Assembly: GCA_014843695.1 (NCBI GenBank)
Contig: CM026387.1
Location: 77,874,106 to 77,938,105 of the forward strand
Length of the DNA stretch: 64,000 bases
Direction: 5' to 3'
Origin: Archivesica marissinica
Lineage: Eukaryota > Mollusca > Bivalvia > Venerida > Vesicomyidae
The notes beneath the pieces were generated by a model. It was not told where the DNA came from. It saw nothing but the letters and a program-made list of their open reading frames with translations, and made no database searches. Position 1 is the stretch's first letter; every line of letters begins with the position of its first letter. The translations under genes were made by a program, and so were the position numbers. This document shows positions 1-13,600 of this stretch, piece after piece.

Positions 1-368
1 AACTATGTTGCCAATTAATGGGACCATTGACCTATATATATATATATATAATATATGTGAAGAAGAACAACTATGTTGCCAATTAATGGGACCATTGACC
101 TATATATATATATATATAATATATGTGAGGAAGAACAACTATGTTGCCAATTAATGGGACCATTGACCTATATATATATATATATAATATATGTGAAGAA
201 GAACAACTATGTTGCCAATAATGGGACCATTGACCTATATATATATATATATAATATATGTGAGGAAGAACAACTATGTTGCCAATTAATGGGACCATTG
301 ACCTATATATATATATATATATATGTGAAGAAGAACAACTATGTTGCCAATTAATGGGACCATTGACC

Positions 369-400
<32 letters not shown>

Positions 401-1180
401 GTGAAGAAGAACAACTATGTTGCCAATTAATGGGACCATTGACCTATATATATATATATATAATATATGTGAAGAAGAACAACTATGTTGCCAATTAATG
501 GGACCATTGACCTATATATATATATATATAATATATGTGAGGAAGAACAACTATGTTGCCAATTAATGGGACCATTGACCTATATATATATATATATAAT
601 ATATGTGAAGAAGAACAACTATGTTGCCAATTAATGGGACCATTGACCTATATATATATATATATATATATGTGAAGAAGAACAACTATGTTGCCAATTA
701 ATGGGACCATTGACCTATATATATATATATATATATATAATATATGTGAGGAAGAACAACTATGTTGCCAATTAATGGGACCATTGACCTATATATATAT
801 ATATATAATATATGTGAGGAAGAACAACTATGTTGCCAATTAATGGGACCATTGACCTATATATATATATATATAATATATGTGAGGAAGAACAACTATG
901 TTGCCAATTAATGGGACCATTGACCTATATATATATATATATAATATATGTGAGGAAGAACAACTATGTTGCCAATTAATGGGACCATTGACCTATATAT
1001 ATATATATATAATATATGTGAGGAAGAACAACTATGTTGCCAATTAATGGGACCATTGACCTATATATATATATATATAATATATGTGAGGAAGAACAAC
1101 TATGTTGCCAATTAATGGGACCATTGACCTATATATATATATATATAATATATGTGAGGAAGAACAACTATGTTGCCAAT
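1..1180. repeat. About 76-bp minisatellite with internal (TA)n
   Basis: About 15 copies of a unit reading TTGCCAATTAATGGGACCAT, a (TA) run of variable length, then TGTGAAGAAGAAC or TGTGAGGAAGAAC. It starts outside the window. It lies in the intron upstream of the RING exon. Open frames here on both strands are by-products. Confidence 0.97.
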
Positions 1181-1185
1181 TAATA

Positions 1186-1300
1186 GCAGTTTAGTAGCAG
1201 ATGTCAGACAATTAGTGTGATATTAATAGCAGTTTATAGCAATTAATAGCAGTTTAGTAGCAGATGTCAGACAATTAGTGTGATATTAATAGTAACACTG
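1186..1300. repeat. Two-copy direct repeat (about 60 bp)
   Basis: The stretch around TAGCAGATGTCAGACAATTA occurs at about 1194 and 1258, each followed by GTGTGATATTAATAG. It is a local duplication next to the end of the minisatellite. Confidence 0.85.
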
Positions 1301-1425
1301 ACTATCAGAGTTGTCCCCATTACTGCTACCACAGACTGATATAGAGTATACCCCATTAATATTAACATTATTTTCTTATAAGCTATTGGTTCTATCCTAT
1401 AATGTATCCATTGTCAAATGAATAG

Positions 1426-1608
1426 AGCTGAAGTAAAGTGCAGTGAATGCGAGTCTGTGCTGGAGGGTCCACCAATCACGTTGCCTTGTAAGCATGTGTT
1501 TTGTGACCGGTGTTACGATGGAATGCAAGCCATCAAAGAGAACATGTGTGCCAAATGTCGTAAACAGATTCCAAGCGACTGGACTCCAGAGCGTCAAACG
1601 GCTAACAA
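1426..1608 (+). CDS. RNF213-like: RNF213-like exon 1 of window: RING finger
   Basis: Encodes residues 1-61 with all eight ligands of a C3HC4 RING: C5, C8, C21, H23, C26, C29, C41 and C44 ([11 protein letters not shown] core). RINGs bind E2 enzymes. The donor is AA|GTAAAG, phase 2. The acceptor is less sure: AATAG ending at 1425 is chosen because an in-frame TAA at 1400-1402 limits extension upstream. The pyrimidine tract before it is weak, so the true start could shift by a few codons. Confidence 0.88.
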
Positions 1609-4600
1609 GTAAAGTTTTATCATTCAAGCACATAATTATCTAGTAACGGTAATCATTATGGATTGTAGCTGGTATCCCTGTCACTGAAAGGAACATACAA
1701 TGTGTGTACATAAATCATGCATATGTATGTTTGCTGGTCCACATTCTGATAGAATGAACACATGCTAGCTTTATCATATTGCATACTTTCTAAAATCTCT
1801 CTTATTCATCAGTGTACAAACACTTAATAAATAGGATTTAAAATAAAATAAAAAATGTATTGCTGGTTTTGTTTCTGTAGTCTGTAGTGCTAAGAAAACA
1901 TTGGAGGTAAGCTATAATGAGCCTTCAAGAGTTTTCAAAGTTTAAACACCGTACCATCTCACATACTTCCCGGTCCCAGGATCGAACCTTGGTTGCATTG
2001 GTGAGAAGCGAGCGCACTAACCACTGCGCTAATCGGACAGCCAAAAAGTATTTAATCACAAGTTGACAAATGGAAGCCAGACATCAGCTAACCAAATAAT
2101 TGTTTTCTTATGCAGTTATAGCATGCAATCGTGTGTTGTGTGTGAACCAGGTAGTGAAGATACATTAACTTGGACATGTAGTAAAATGTGATATCATAGA
2201 TGAATTGTACAACTCACATTTAAGTAATTCTGTTATACGCAGTGGTTTGCAGTGCACATAGACAGAAGTCGTACTTTTTACATTATTAGACTATATATTT
2301 AAACTAATGTAAGGTTCTGCCACACTACTCGACTATAGCAACCAAGTTTCAAGTTTTATTTCATATTCTCAGGAAGCAGATTTGCAACCAAAAACAATTG
2401 ACCCTATGACATGTGCACAGGAAAGATGATTGTCATTATAGAGATAGAGGATTGAACGGCAATATTGACTTGATATGTCTTCACACAAGTTTGAACACCC
2501 TTCTAGAACATACCAAATAATCACAGACATGTAGCCTACCGCAACATCTTGTTAAGTAACAACAGTAAAAACTAAGGATTCCAACTAAAAGGACCTATTT
2601 ACAATTTGGTATAAATCCGACGTTATCTGTCAAGGGAGGTAACAAAAGTCAGCTATATTGCTCATGCAATATTGCTCTGTAATGGAAACAGTTATTACTT
2701 TAGCACGTTAATGGCAATGACTATTTTAGTATAAACAGACCAAAATCAAATATGTGGGACTTGTACAACATGATTTGTCATGGTATAATGTTGCAATTTA
2801 CTTTTTACCAGAGATGCAATAGATAAATTGAAGGACTATCAGAAGCGATGTAACACATTCTTCATGGATGTTGTATCCCAGCTGTGCTTTGCTGAAAACA
2901 GGGCACCATCACAGGAAGTTGTAGAGAAACTGCTGGGATACATCTTCTTTACTACACGGGGACGTCAGCGCACAAGAAACCTGACAATATTTGGCACTGG
3001 GATAGATCCTAATCCTGTGTTTAGATCCTTCCTTCTGCAACTTCTTATGAGAACAAGGTGACTTATAAATACATTATATACCTAACTTAGATTGCTTTTT
3101 TCAAGCAGATTATGAAATCAACGCACAAGAACTTGCAAAATAGCATGATGTTACAAACCTGAAGAGTTTATGACGTGAATTAAAAAGGTTGCTGTGCTGT
3201 GCAGGCCGTTGTATAATGTTGTTAAAACTTGTGGCCCAAACCATTTGAAGTTTCATGCTATGTATTGTATCTTAATGTGTATGACATAATTATGTACTAC
3301 TGATTTGCAATAAAGTATAATAATAGATTTAAGCATAGACAATCAACTAAACCAATTAACAATTATTGTAAACCTGCCATTTTGCAATGATTAAATCATC
3401 AATGCTAACATACACAATATTGTATCAATATTCTATGTACATTTACAATTTACCAGGAGCAGACATAGAGCTGCATATTAGTTGAGGTATTTTTTATCTG
3501 ATCATGTTTCTAATTATTGTTGTGATAGGTCTCTGTTTTTATATGTTATATATCGCCTTTTAATTTCGTCTGAACATGCTAAGCACATATAGATCATTTT
3601 CTGTTAGAATAATCACAAATAATACCAGTTCTGGACTTCTTTTTGAATTCTAGCCATGATACATTTTCGTGTGTGAGGTAATTGTACAACATGTGTGTAA
3701 ACTGTTTCACTTTACAGTGAACAGAACGTAATGGATAACCTGCGACGATATCTGAGTGAGGCACAAGCATTTATTAGGGATAATGCAACTGACAAGGAAC
3801 AACATTATGTGGAACTAAGTCTGCTTGTTATACATTGTCTGGAGGTAATCTACTCAACACATATCAACGTAGTGTGCCATATTTGTGTCATTATGAGAAC
3901 GCAATTAAAGTTGATGTATCATCACGGTTCTTTACCAATTAGAGCATACACCAATTAGAGCATACACGTTACTTAGTTGTTGTAGTCAGTGTGCTCTCCT
4001 TTAGTGCATCCATGGCACAGTATAAACAGGTCAATGCACCTATTTTAACTAGTATTCTGCACTGACAGAGTAAACTCTAGTTTTCTGCACTGACAAAGTA
4101 AACCTCTAATTGTCTGCACTGACAGAGTAAACTCTAATTGTCTGCACTGACAGAGTAAACCTCTAATTGTCTGCACTGACAGAGTAAACCTCTAGTTTTC
4201 TGCACTGACAGAGTAAACATCCACTAATGACATCGACAAGTAATATTGCAGAAATAGAACAATGTAAAATAATTGTCCAGGTAACAAACCGATATTATTT
4301 CTCGAATATCTGAATATATCATCCATCGGTCTGATACAACTTTTATTTGTTTCAAGTTAATGAAATCGGTGTCAAAATACTGCTAGTGCACAGAAGTTAT
4401 AAAAGTATAAGCAAGTAAAAATGTAAAAAGACATGTCATATGAAAGAGGTAACCATCAAGCAGGTTGCTTTCTCCTCAATCCTACATGTACATGTATGTA
4501 CATATTAATTATACTTGACTATGTTTATTCAAGGAAATAAATATAGGTTGAACTAAAATACATGCACTGTGTTGGATATATCGTTGGGTAGCACACTTAT

Positions 4601-7600
4601 ACTAGAAATACAGGACCATGCCTCCTTTTTATGTATCACGTCTCAATGAATCATAGTGTTCAAATGATCCATCCGTATGTAAGACACCTCTCCATATATA
4701 GTTCAAATGCTCCATCCGTATGTAAGACACTTCTCCATATATAGTTCAAATTCTCCATCCGTATGTAAGACACCTCTCCATATATAGTTCAAACTCTCCA
4801 TCCATATATCAGACACTTCTCCATATATAGTTCAAACTCTCCATCCATATATCAGACACCTCCATATATAGTTCAAACTCTCCATCCATATATCAGACAC
4901 TTCTCCATATATAGTTCAAACTCTCCATCCATATATCAGACACTTCTCCATATATAGTTCAAACACTGCATTTGTCTGTCAGACACTTCTCCATATATAG
5001 ATCAAACACTGCATCTGTCTATCAGACCCTACCTACAAAGTGCCCACCTGAGGCTATAGTCAAACACTTGTTCCTACATGCAATGTCAGGTTAAACCTTG
5101 AGGCTATAATACAACCCGTGTCCCTACCTGCAATGTCAAGCTAATACTTGAAGCTATTGTCAAACCCTTCATCCTACCGACAATGTCAAGCTAACATTTG
5201 TGGATATCGTACAACCCTTTCATCCTACCGACAATATCAAGCTAACACTTGTGGATATAGTACAACCCTTCATCCTACCGACAATGTCAAGCTAACACGT
5301 GTGGATATAGTACAATCCTTCATCCTACCGACAATATCAAGCTAACACTTGTGGATATAGTACAACCCTTCATCCTACCGGCATTGTCAAGCTAACACTT
5401 GTGGATATAGTACAACCCTTCATGCTACCGGCATTGTCAAGCTAACACTTGTGGATATAGTACAACCCTTCATCCTACCGACAATGTCAAGCTAACACTT
5501 GTGGATATAGTACAACCATTCATCCTACCGGCAATGTCAAGCTAACACTTGTGGATATAGTACAACCCTTCATCCTACCGGCATTGTCAAGCTAACACTT
5601 GTGGATGTAGTACAACCCTTCATCCTACCGACAATGTCAAGCTAACACTTGTGGATATAGTACAACCCTTCATCCTACCGGCAATGTCAAGCTAACACTT
5701 GTGGATATAGTACAACCCTTCATCCTACCGGCAATGTCAAGCTAACACTTGTGGATATAGTACAACCCTTCATCCTACCGACAATGTCAAGCTAACACTT
5801 GTGGATATAGTACAACCCTTCATCCTACCGGCAATGTCAGGCTAACACTTGTGGATATAGTACAACCCTTCATCCTACCGACAATGTCAAGCTAACACTT
5901 GTGGATATAGTACAACCCTTCATCCTACCGGCATTGTCAAGCTAAAGCTTGAGGCTATAGTCCAACCCTTCTTCCTACCAGCAATGTCAAGTTAACATTT
6001 GAGGCTATAGTCCAACCCTTCTTCCTACCTGCAATGGCAAGCTAACATTTGATGGATATATTCCTTGTCCCTACCTGCAATGTCAAGATAACACTTGATA
6101 GCACTTGAGATTATAGTACTACCATTGTCCCTGCCTGCAATGTCAAACTAACGCTTGAGGTTATAGTACAACCCTTGTCCCTACATGCAATGACATGTTC
6201 ACACTTGTGGCTATTGTACAAAACACTTCCTTCGTGTATGTGCAATGACCTTGCAACCGATTGAGGGATATTGTTGCTACCTAGAAAACTGTTCCATCAT
6301 ATTTTATCTCTTATGATCACTAAACATGTACCCTCAAGTAAACTATTTGTTGTGTTAAGACTTGCTCGTTCTATTAGCTGACTTGGTCGTTTCGAATAAG
6401 CCAGTCGTCCGGTGTACACACAGTACAGGCCATCCACAATTTCTTCAAACGACATCTCCACTAAAACCTCGTGTCCAATATTTGTTATAACCTTCGCATC
6501 GAGCATTGTGGTTACTAGCAGATAAAAGTTACTAAAATTGTTCCAATGTATTAACCAAAATGGCCGCCATATAGCAGTGTCATCTAGAACATAAAGAATA
6601 GCTAAAATCGTTCCATCCTATATCATAAATGACCGGAATAGATGTAAATTATAGGACCAAGAATTTCTTTTTCTGGGCATATTGTTTTCACACTGTCCGT
6701 TCTTCCGATAAAATGGTACTTACGTGGCTAAGAGAACAATATATTTACTGTCTAATTGTCTCGGTATAGGGGTTATGTGGCTATGACACTTGTATGTGTG
6801 TACGAATTCCGTTTATGTTGCTATAGGGAACAAACGAATAGACACTTACTATGCAATGTCGGGTATGTCCGAGCCAATATATCCTTCTGGAGCTGTAATT
6901 TCATCGGCTATGGATGGATTTCAATGTATCACAAATGTTTGTGTAGGTTTCTATTCAATACCTACATCCGTAGCTTCACGATCAATGCCATCTATAGGTG
7001 CTGTATCGTTCACAATACCTACGCCTGTAGCTACACGATCATTGTCATCTATAGGTGATGTATCGTTCACAATACCTACATCCGTAGCTTCACGGTCATT
7101 GTCACATTCGGAGGTTAAATGGGATATATATGTACACTATTTACTATCCGGTCTGTAACATCTTCGGCTGTAGAGGGATTTAAAAACTATGTGTCACAAC
7201 TGTTCGCCGTTGATATATTAACTTTGACTCGATTAGCGATTAAAGCGTTATATTCGCATCAAGACAACAATTAAATTAAAGTTTTACCTTGTCATTGAGA
7301 TGACTAGTAGATGAAAATGTTGGCATCGAGATTAATAGTAATAATTAATTGGAATTACGTGGGCATGTCTGACCAGCCAATCTTCCCTGCTCCCCAATCG
7401 TGTACTGCTAATACTCTGGTGAGCAACCCATGAACCAGCATGGACCTCTTAATTCATGATTTTGCAATATATTTCCAATTCCAGAAGAAGATTTCTTTGA
7501 AAGACATAGTGTGTTGATAGTTTTGATTTTGATGTTTTGTTAATGCTTAAGCATACGATTTTGGGTAAACCGATTTATCAACTGTTTAAATATGTTTGTG

Positions 7601-10600
7601 AACAGGATATGATTACACAAGAAGCCAATAGAGCCAATGTCGTTGAAACACAATACACCTCGCAGGCCTTACATCAGGCTAAACAGAACATAAACGGAGA
7701 AGAGTTGACAGTAGAGAAACTGTACGCACTAGCCAGTGCAAGAATGGGCCTAGCGACAGTAGCCAAATACATAGCGAAAATTGTTAGTAATCAAGGAGAC
7801 ACCAGACATATAGATCGTAGTGTGATGAAGATGATTGAGGCAGCTGAGATACTATGCGAGGAAACAAATGTAAAATGGGCAAGGTATGGTTATTTAAAAC
7901 CCTACCTTTCCTATTGGGCTTCTGGTTGTGTCGTACTTACATCGTACTTGTTGATACGTGTGCTTGATAATTATAAAATGATCATATGTATTGGTTAGCT
8001 TAAGATAGCCATATAATGTCTATAAACAACACCATCATCATAGTTTTTTTATTTAATACAGAATACTATTATCATTGTATTATTAGACTGTCCGATTGGC
8101 GCAGTGGTTAGCATGCTCCAGTTTCCACACTCACGAATGACCTGTCAAATACGCTGTCATCCGCGCCGATGGGAATGATTAATATAAGGTGTTACAGCTT
8201 GTGTCGCACAGTTTAAACTTATATGTATTATTGAACGTGTGTGTTTTACGTTTATTTATCGTCGCTACCGGTTGCCCATATGAGCGACGCATCCTGACGA
8301 GATTAGTTATTTTAGGTTTTTGGAGGATAGTGCAATGATATAGACAGAGACCGATTCCAGAATCGCATATTGTTCTTTTACGTGCATGGTGTAGATCACC
8401 GACACGAAACCTCTGTTTAAAGTCCCATCTGAAAGACTGTTAATTGTATTAGGGTCAGACTGGTGATCGAGCCCGCGATCCCTGGATTATCAGTCAAGCA
8501 TTTTAGCACTGGACTACAGATCCGTATGTGTATTATTTAAAAACGGTGCAGATAAAACCACATTACATGTTACAGTCCTTGCCTACAGAATGTGTTATAG
8601 AGTAGTAACCATGTGTTTCTGGTATCATTTTAGGGTGTACCTAGTGAAATACCTCTGTAGGTATTATGGTATAGATATATACCAAGCAATATGCCAAGAT
8701 CCAGCACCATACATGAGATGGATCTGTATAAGAGATATGAACAGAAACCAAGTAAGTCAATTACAGTCCTACAGAGTTGTGGCCATTTGTAACAGAATTA
8801 AGACCCTACGCTATTATGTATGTGTATAGTATGTATGTATGCAATATGTGTAGAGTATGTGTATGTGTAGATTATTTGTATGTGTACAGTATGTGTATGT
8901 GTAGAGTATGTGTATGTGTACAGTATGTGTATGTGTAGAGTATGTGTATGTGTACAGTATGTGTACAGTATGTGTATGTGTACAGTATGTGTATGTGTAG
9001 AGTATGTGTATGTGTACAGTATGTGTATGTGTAGAGTATGTGTATGTGTACAGTATGTGTATGTGTACAGTATGTGTATGTGTATAGTATGTGTATGTGT
9101 ATAGTATGTGTATGTGTAGAGTATGTGTATGTGTACAGTATGTGTATGTGTAGAGTATTTGTATGTGTAGAGTATGTGTATATGTATAGTATGTGTATGT
9201 GTACAGTATGTGTATGTATACAGTATGTGTATGTGTAGAGTATGTGTATGTGTATAGTATGTGTATGTGTATAGTATGTGTATGTGTACAGTATGTGTAT
9301 GTGTACAGTATGTGTATGTGTATAGTATGTGTATGTGTATAGTATGTGTATGTGTACAGTATGTGTATGTGTATAGTATGTGTATGTGTACAGTATGTGT
9401 ATGTGTACAGTATGTGTAGTATGTGTATGTGTACAGTATGTGTATGTGTACAGTATGTGTATGTGTATAGTATGTGTATGTGTACAGTATGTGTATGTGT
9501 ACAGTATGTGTATGTGTACAGTATGTGTATGTGTATAGTATGTGTATGTGTACAGTATGTGTATGTGTACAGTATGTGTATGTGTACAGTATGTGTATGT
9601 GTATATTATGTGTATGTGTACAGTATGTGTATGTGTATAGTATGTGTATGTGTACAGTATGTGTATGTGTATAGTATGTGTATGTGTACAGTATGTGTAT
9701 GTGTATAGTATGTGTATGTGTACAGTATGTGTATGTGTACAGTATGTGTATGTGTACAGTATGTGTATGTGTATAGTATGTGTATGTGTACAGTATGTGT
9801 ATGTGTACAGTATGTGTATGTGTACAGTATGTGTATGTGTATATTATGTGTATGTGTACAGTATGTGTATGTGTATAGTATGTGTATGTGTACAGTATGT
9901 GTATGTGTATAGTATGTGTATGTGTACAGTATGTGTATGTGTATAGTATGTGTATGTGTACAGTATGTGTATGTGTACAGTATGTGTATGTGTACAGCAT
10001 GTGTATTTGTACAGTATGTGTATGTGTACAGTATGTGTATGTGTACAGTATGTGTATGTGTACAGTATGTGTATGTGTACAGTATGTGTATGTGTACAGT
10101 ATGTGTATGTGTACAGTATGTGTATGTGTATAGTATGTGTATGTGTACAGTATGTGTATGTGTACAGTATGTGTATGTGTATAGTATGTGTATGTGTACA
10201 GTATGTGTATGTGTATAGTATGTGTATGTGTACAGTATGTGTATGTGTACAGTATGTGTATGTGTACAGTATGTGTATGTGTAGAGTATGTGTATGTGTA
10301 CAGTATGTGTATGTGTACAGTATGTGTATGTGTAGAGTATGTGTATGTGTAGAGTATGCGTATGTGTATAGTATGTGTATGTGTACAGTATGTGTATGTG
10401 TATAGTATGTATATGTGTAAATTATGTGTATGTGTATAGTATGTGTATGTGTACAGTATGTGTATGTGTACAGTATGTGTATGTGTACAGTATATGTATG
10501 TGTATAGTATGTGTATGTGTACAGTATGTGTATGTGTACAGTATGTGTATGTGTATAGTATGTGTATGTGTACAGTATGTGTACAGTATGTGTATGTGTA

Positions 10601-13600
10601 CAGTATGTGTATGTGTACAGTATGTGTATGTGTATAGTATGTGTATGTGTACAGTATGTGTATGTGTACAGTATGTGTATGTGTATAGTATGTGTATGTG
10701 TACAGTATGTGTATGTGTACAGTATGTGTATGTGTAGAGTATGTGTATGTGTACAGTATGTGTATGTGTATAGTATGTGTATGTGTACAGTATGTGTATG
10801 TGTACAGTATGTGTATGTGTATAGTATGTGTATGTGTACAGTATGTGTATGTGTATAGTATGTGTATGTGTACAGTATGTGTATGTGTACAGTATGTGTA
10901 TGTGTACAGTATGTGTATGTGTATATTATGTGTATGTGTACAGTATGTGTATGTGTATAGTATGTGTATGTGTACAGTATGTGTATGTGTATAGTATGTG
11001 TATGTGTACAGTATGTGTATGTGTATAGTATGTGTATGTGTACAGTATGTGTATGTGTACAGTATGTGTATGTGTACAGTATGTGTATGTGTATAGTATG
11101 TGTATGTGTACAGTATGTGTATGTGTACAGTATGTGTATGTGTACAGTATGTGTATGTGTATATTATGTGTATGTGTACAGTATGTGTATGTGTATAGTA
11201 TGTGTATGTGTACAGTATGTGTATGTGTATAGTATGTGTATGTGTACAGTATGTGTATGTGTATAGTATGTGTATGTGTACAGTATGTGTATGTGTACAG
11301 TATGTGTATGTGTACAGCATGTGTATTTGTACAGTATGTGTATGTGTACAGTATGTGTATGTGTACAGTATGTGTATGTGTACAGTATGTGTATGTGTAC
11401 AGTATGTGTATGTGTACAGTATGTGTATGTGTACAGTATGTGTATGTGTATAGTATGTGTATGTGTACAGTATGTGTATGTGTACAGTATGTGTATGTGT
11501 ATAGTATGTGTATGTGTACAGTATGTGTATGTGTATAGTATGTGTATGTGTACAGTATGTGTATGTGTACAGTATGTGTATGTGTACAGTATGTGTATGT
11601 GTAGAGTATGTGTATGTGTACAGTATGTGTATGTGTACAGTATGTGTATGTGTATATTATGTGTATGTGTACAGTATGTGTACAGTATGTGTATGTGTAC
11701 AGTATGTGTATGTGTACAGTATGTGTATGTGTATAGTATGTGTATGTGTACAGTATGTGTATGTGTACAGTATGTGTATGTGTATAGTATGTGTATGTGT
11801 ACAGTATGTGTATGTGTACAGTATGTGTATAGTATGTGTACAGTATGTGTATGTGTACAGTATGTGTACAGTATGTGTATGTGTACAGTATGTGTATGTG
11901 TACAGTATGTGTACGTGTACAGTATGTGTATGTGTACAGTATGTGTATGTGTACAGTATGTGTAGAGTATGTGTATGTGTACAGTATGTGTATGTGTAGA
12001 GTATGTGTATGTGTACAGTATGTGTATGTGTATAGTATGTGTATGTGTACAGTATGTGTATGTGTACAGTATGTGTATGTGTACAGTATATGTATGTGTA
12101 GAGTATGTGTATGTGTACAGTATGTGTATGTGTACAGTATGTGTATGTGTACAGTATGTGTACAGTATGTGTATGTGTAGAGTATGTGTATGTGTAGAGT
12201 ATGTGTATGTGTAGAGTATGTGTATGTGTACAGTATGTGTATGTGTACAGTATGTGTATGTGTAGAGTATGTGTATGTGTACAGTATGTGTATGTGTACA
12301 GTATGTGTATGTGTACAGTATGTGTACAGTATGTGTATGTGTACAGTATGTGTATGTGTATAGTATGTGTATGTGTACAGTATGTGTATGTGTACAGTAT
12401 GTGTATGTGTACAGTATGTGTATGTGTACAGTATGTGTATGTGTACAGTATGTGTATGTGTACAATATGTGTATGTGTACAGTATGTGTATGTGTACAGT
12501 ATGTGTATGTGTATAGTAAGCAAGAATATATCTTTTGTTTTGAACTTGTCATTTGAAGGTCTTTTGCTTTGAAATGTTAATGAGTTATTTAGTTTTAGCT
12601 TGTCCATTAAAGTTGTCTTTCCCTTTTGAACTTAATTTATTATTTTGACAGTTTTTTCAAACTTGAACAGATGATTATCAAGCATGTATATATAGATAGA
12701 TGTACTTATCAGGAGAACAATTATGTTAGAGTTAGCGTTAACAATATACAGGACAGTAAAAGCGCTGTATCAAGTTGTGGCCCCTTATCCTAGGAGCACA
12801 TTTCAGTTATTAATATTTTTTGGATGATTTATTACATAAACTGCACGTGTAATGGGTGTAAGCTAATTTTATGAATGTTTGCATTGTTGCTATGTACGTA
12901 TTGACAATAGCTGGAATATATTACAAGCTTTATTTTTCATATACATGTATATTGGCGCATATATATCACATCTTAAATAATAGCATCTAATTGACCAGTC
13001 CCCAATTGATATATCGCTCCATCCCTAAGATCACGTGACCAGTAGTGAGAAACCTGTGACAAATAAATATATAGGAATCTACAGATTGAACCAGGACTAT
13101 AGATAGACAGACATACAGAAAAATAGATGGTACGGTGGTCGCCAGATCGGCTATGTGGCTTTTCTCCAAGTACTCTGGTTTCCTTCCACATGAATGACCA
13201 CATATACGCTTTCAACCGCATCAATGACAGTGATTAATATAAATTGATTAATATAAGTTGTTAAAACTTGCTTAAGGTGGTCGCCAGATCGAAGAGGTGG
13301 GTTTTATCCGGGTACTCCGGTTTCCTCCCACACGAATGACCACATATACACTTTCAACCGCATCAATGACAGTGATTAATATAAATTGATTAATATAAGT
13401 TGTTAAAACTTGCTTCGCAATCGTTTAATCTTTAAAATATTTGTATTTGCACTCATATAATAGTGGCATTAAAAACCAATGTTTGTTGCACAAAGAGTGG
13501 GAAAGAGAAAGTACCTGTCATTCATATAAAATGTCATTGCATCTATATATCTATCCATTCCCTGCTGTAGACAACACTTGGTGCCTCTATCCATTCCTTG

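Noticed and set aside
6297..6506. 69-codon minus-strand open frame
   Set aside because: No recognisable family, no splice signals tied to it, and it lies within an intron of the opposite strand.
8798..12607. Minus-strand open frames up to 840 codons ([13 protein letters not shown] repeats)
   Set aside because: They follow from a 17-bp unit with no stop in any frame; there is no codon bias, no conserved domain and no splice context.
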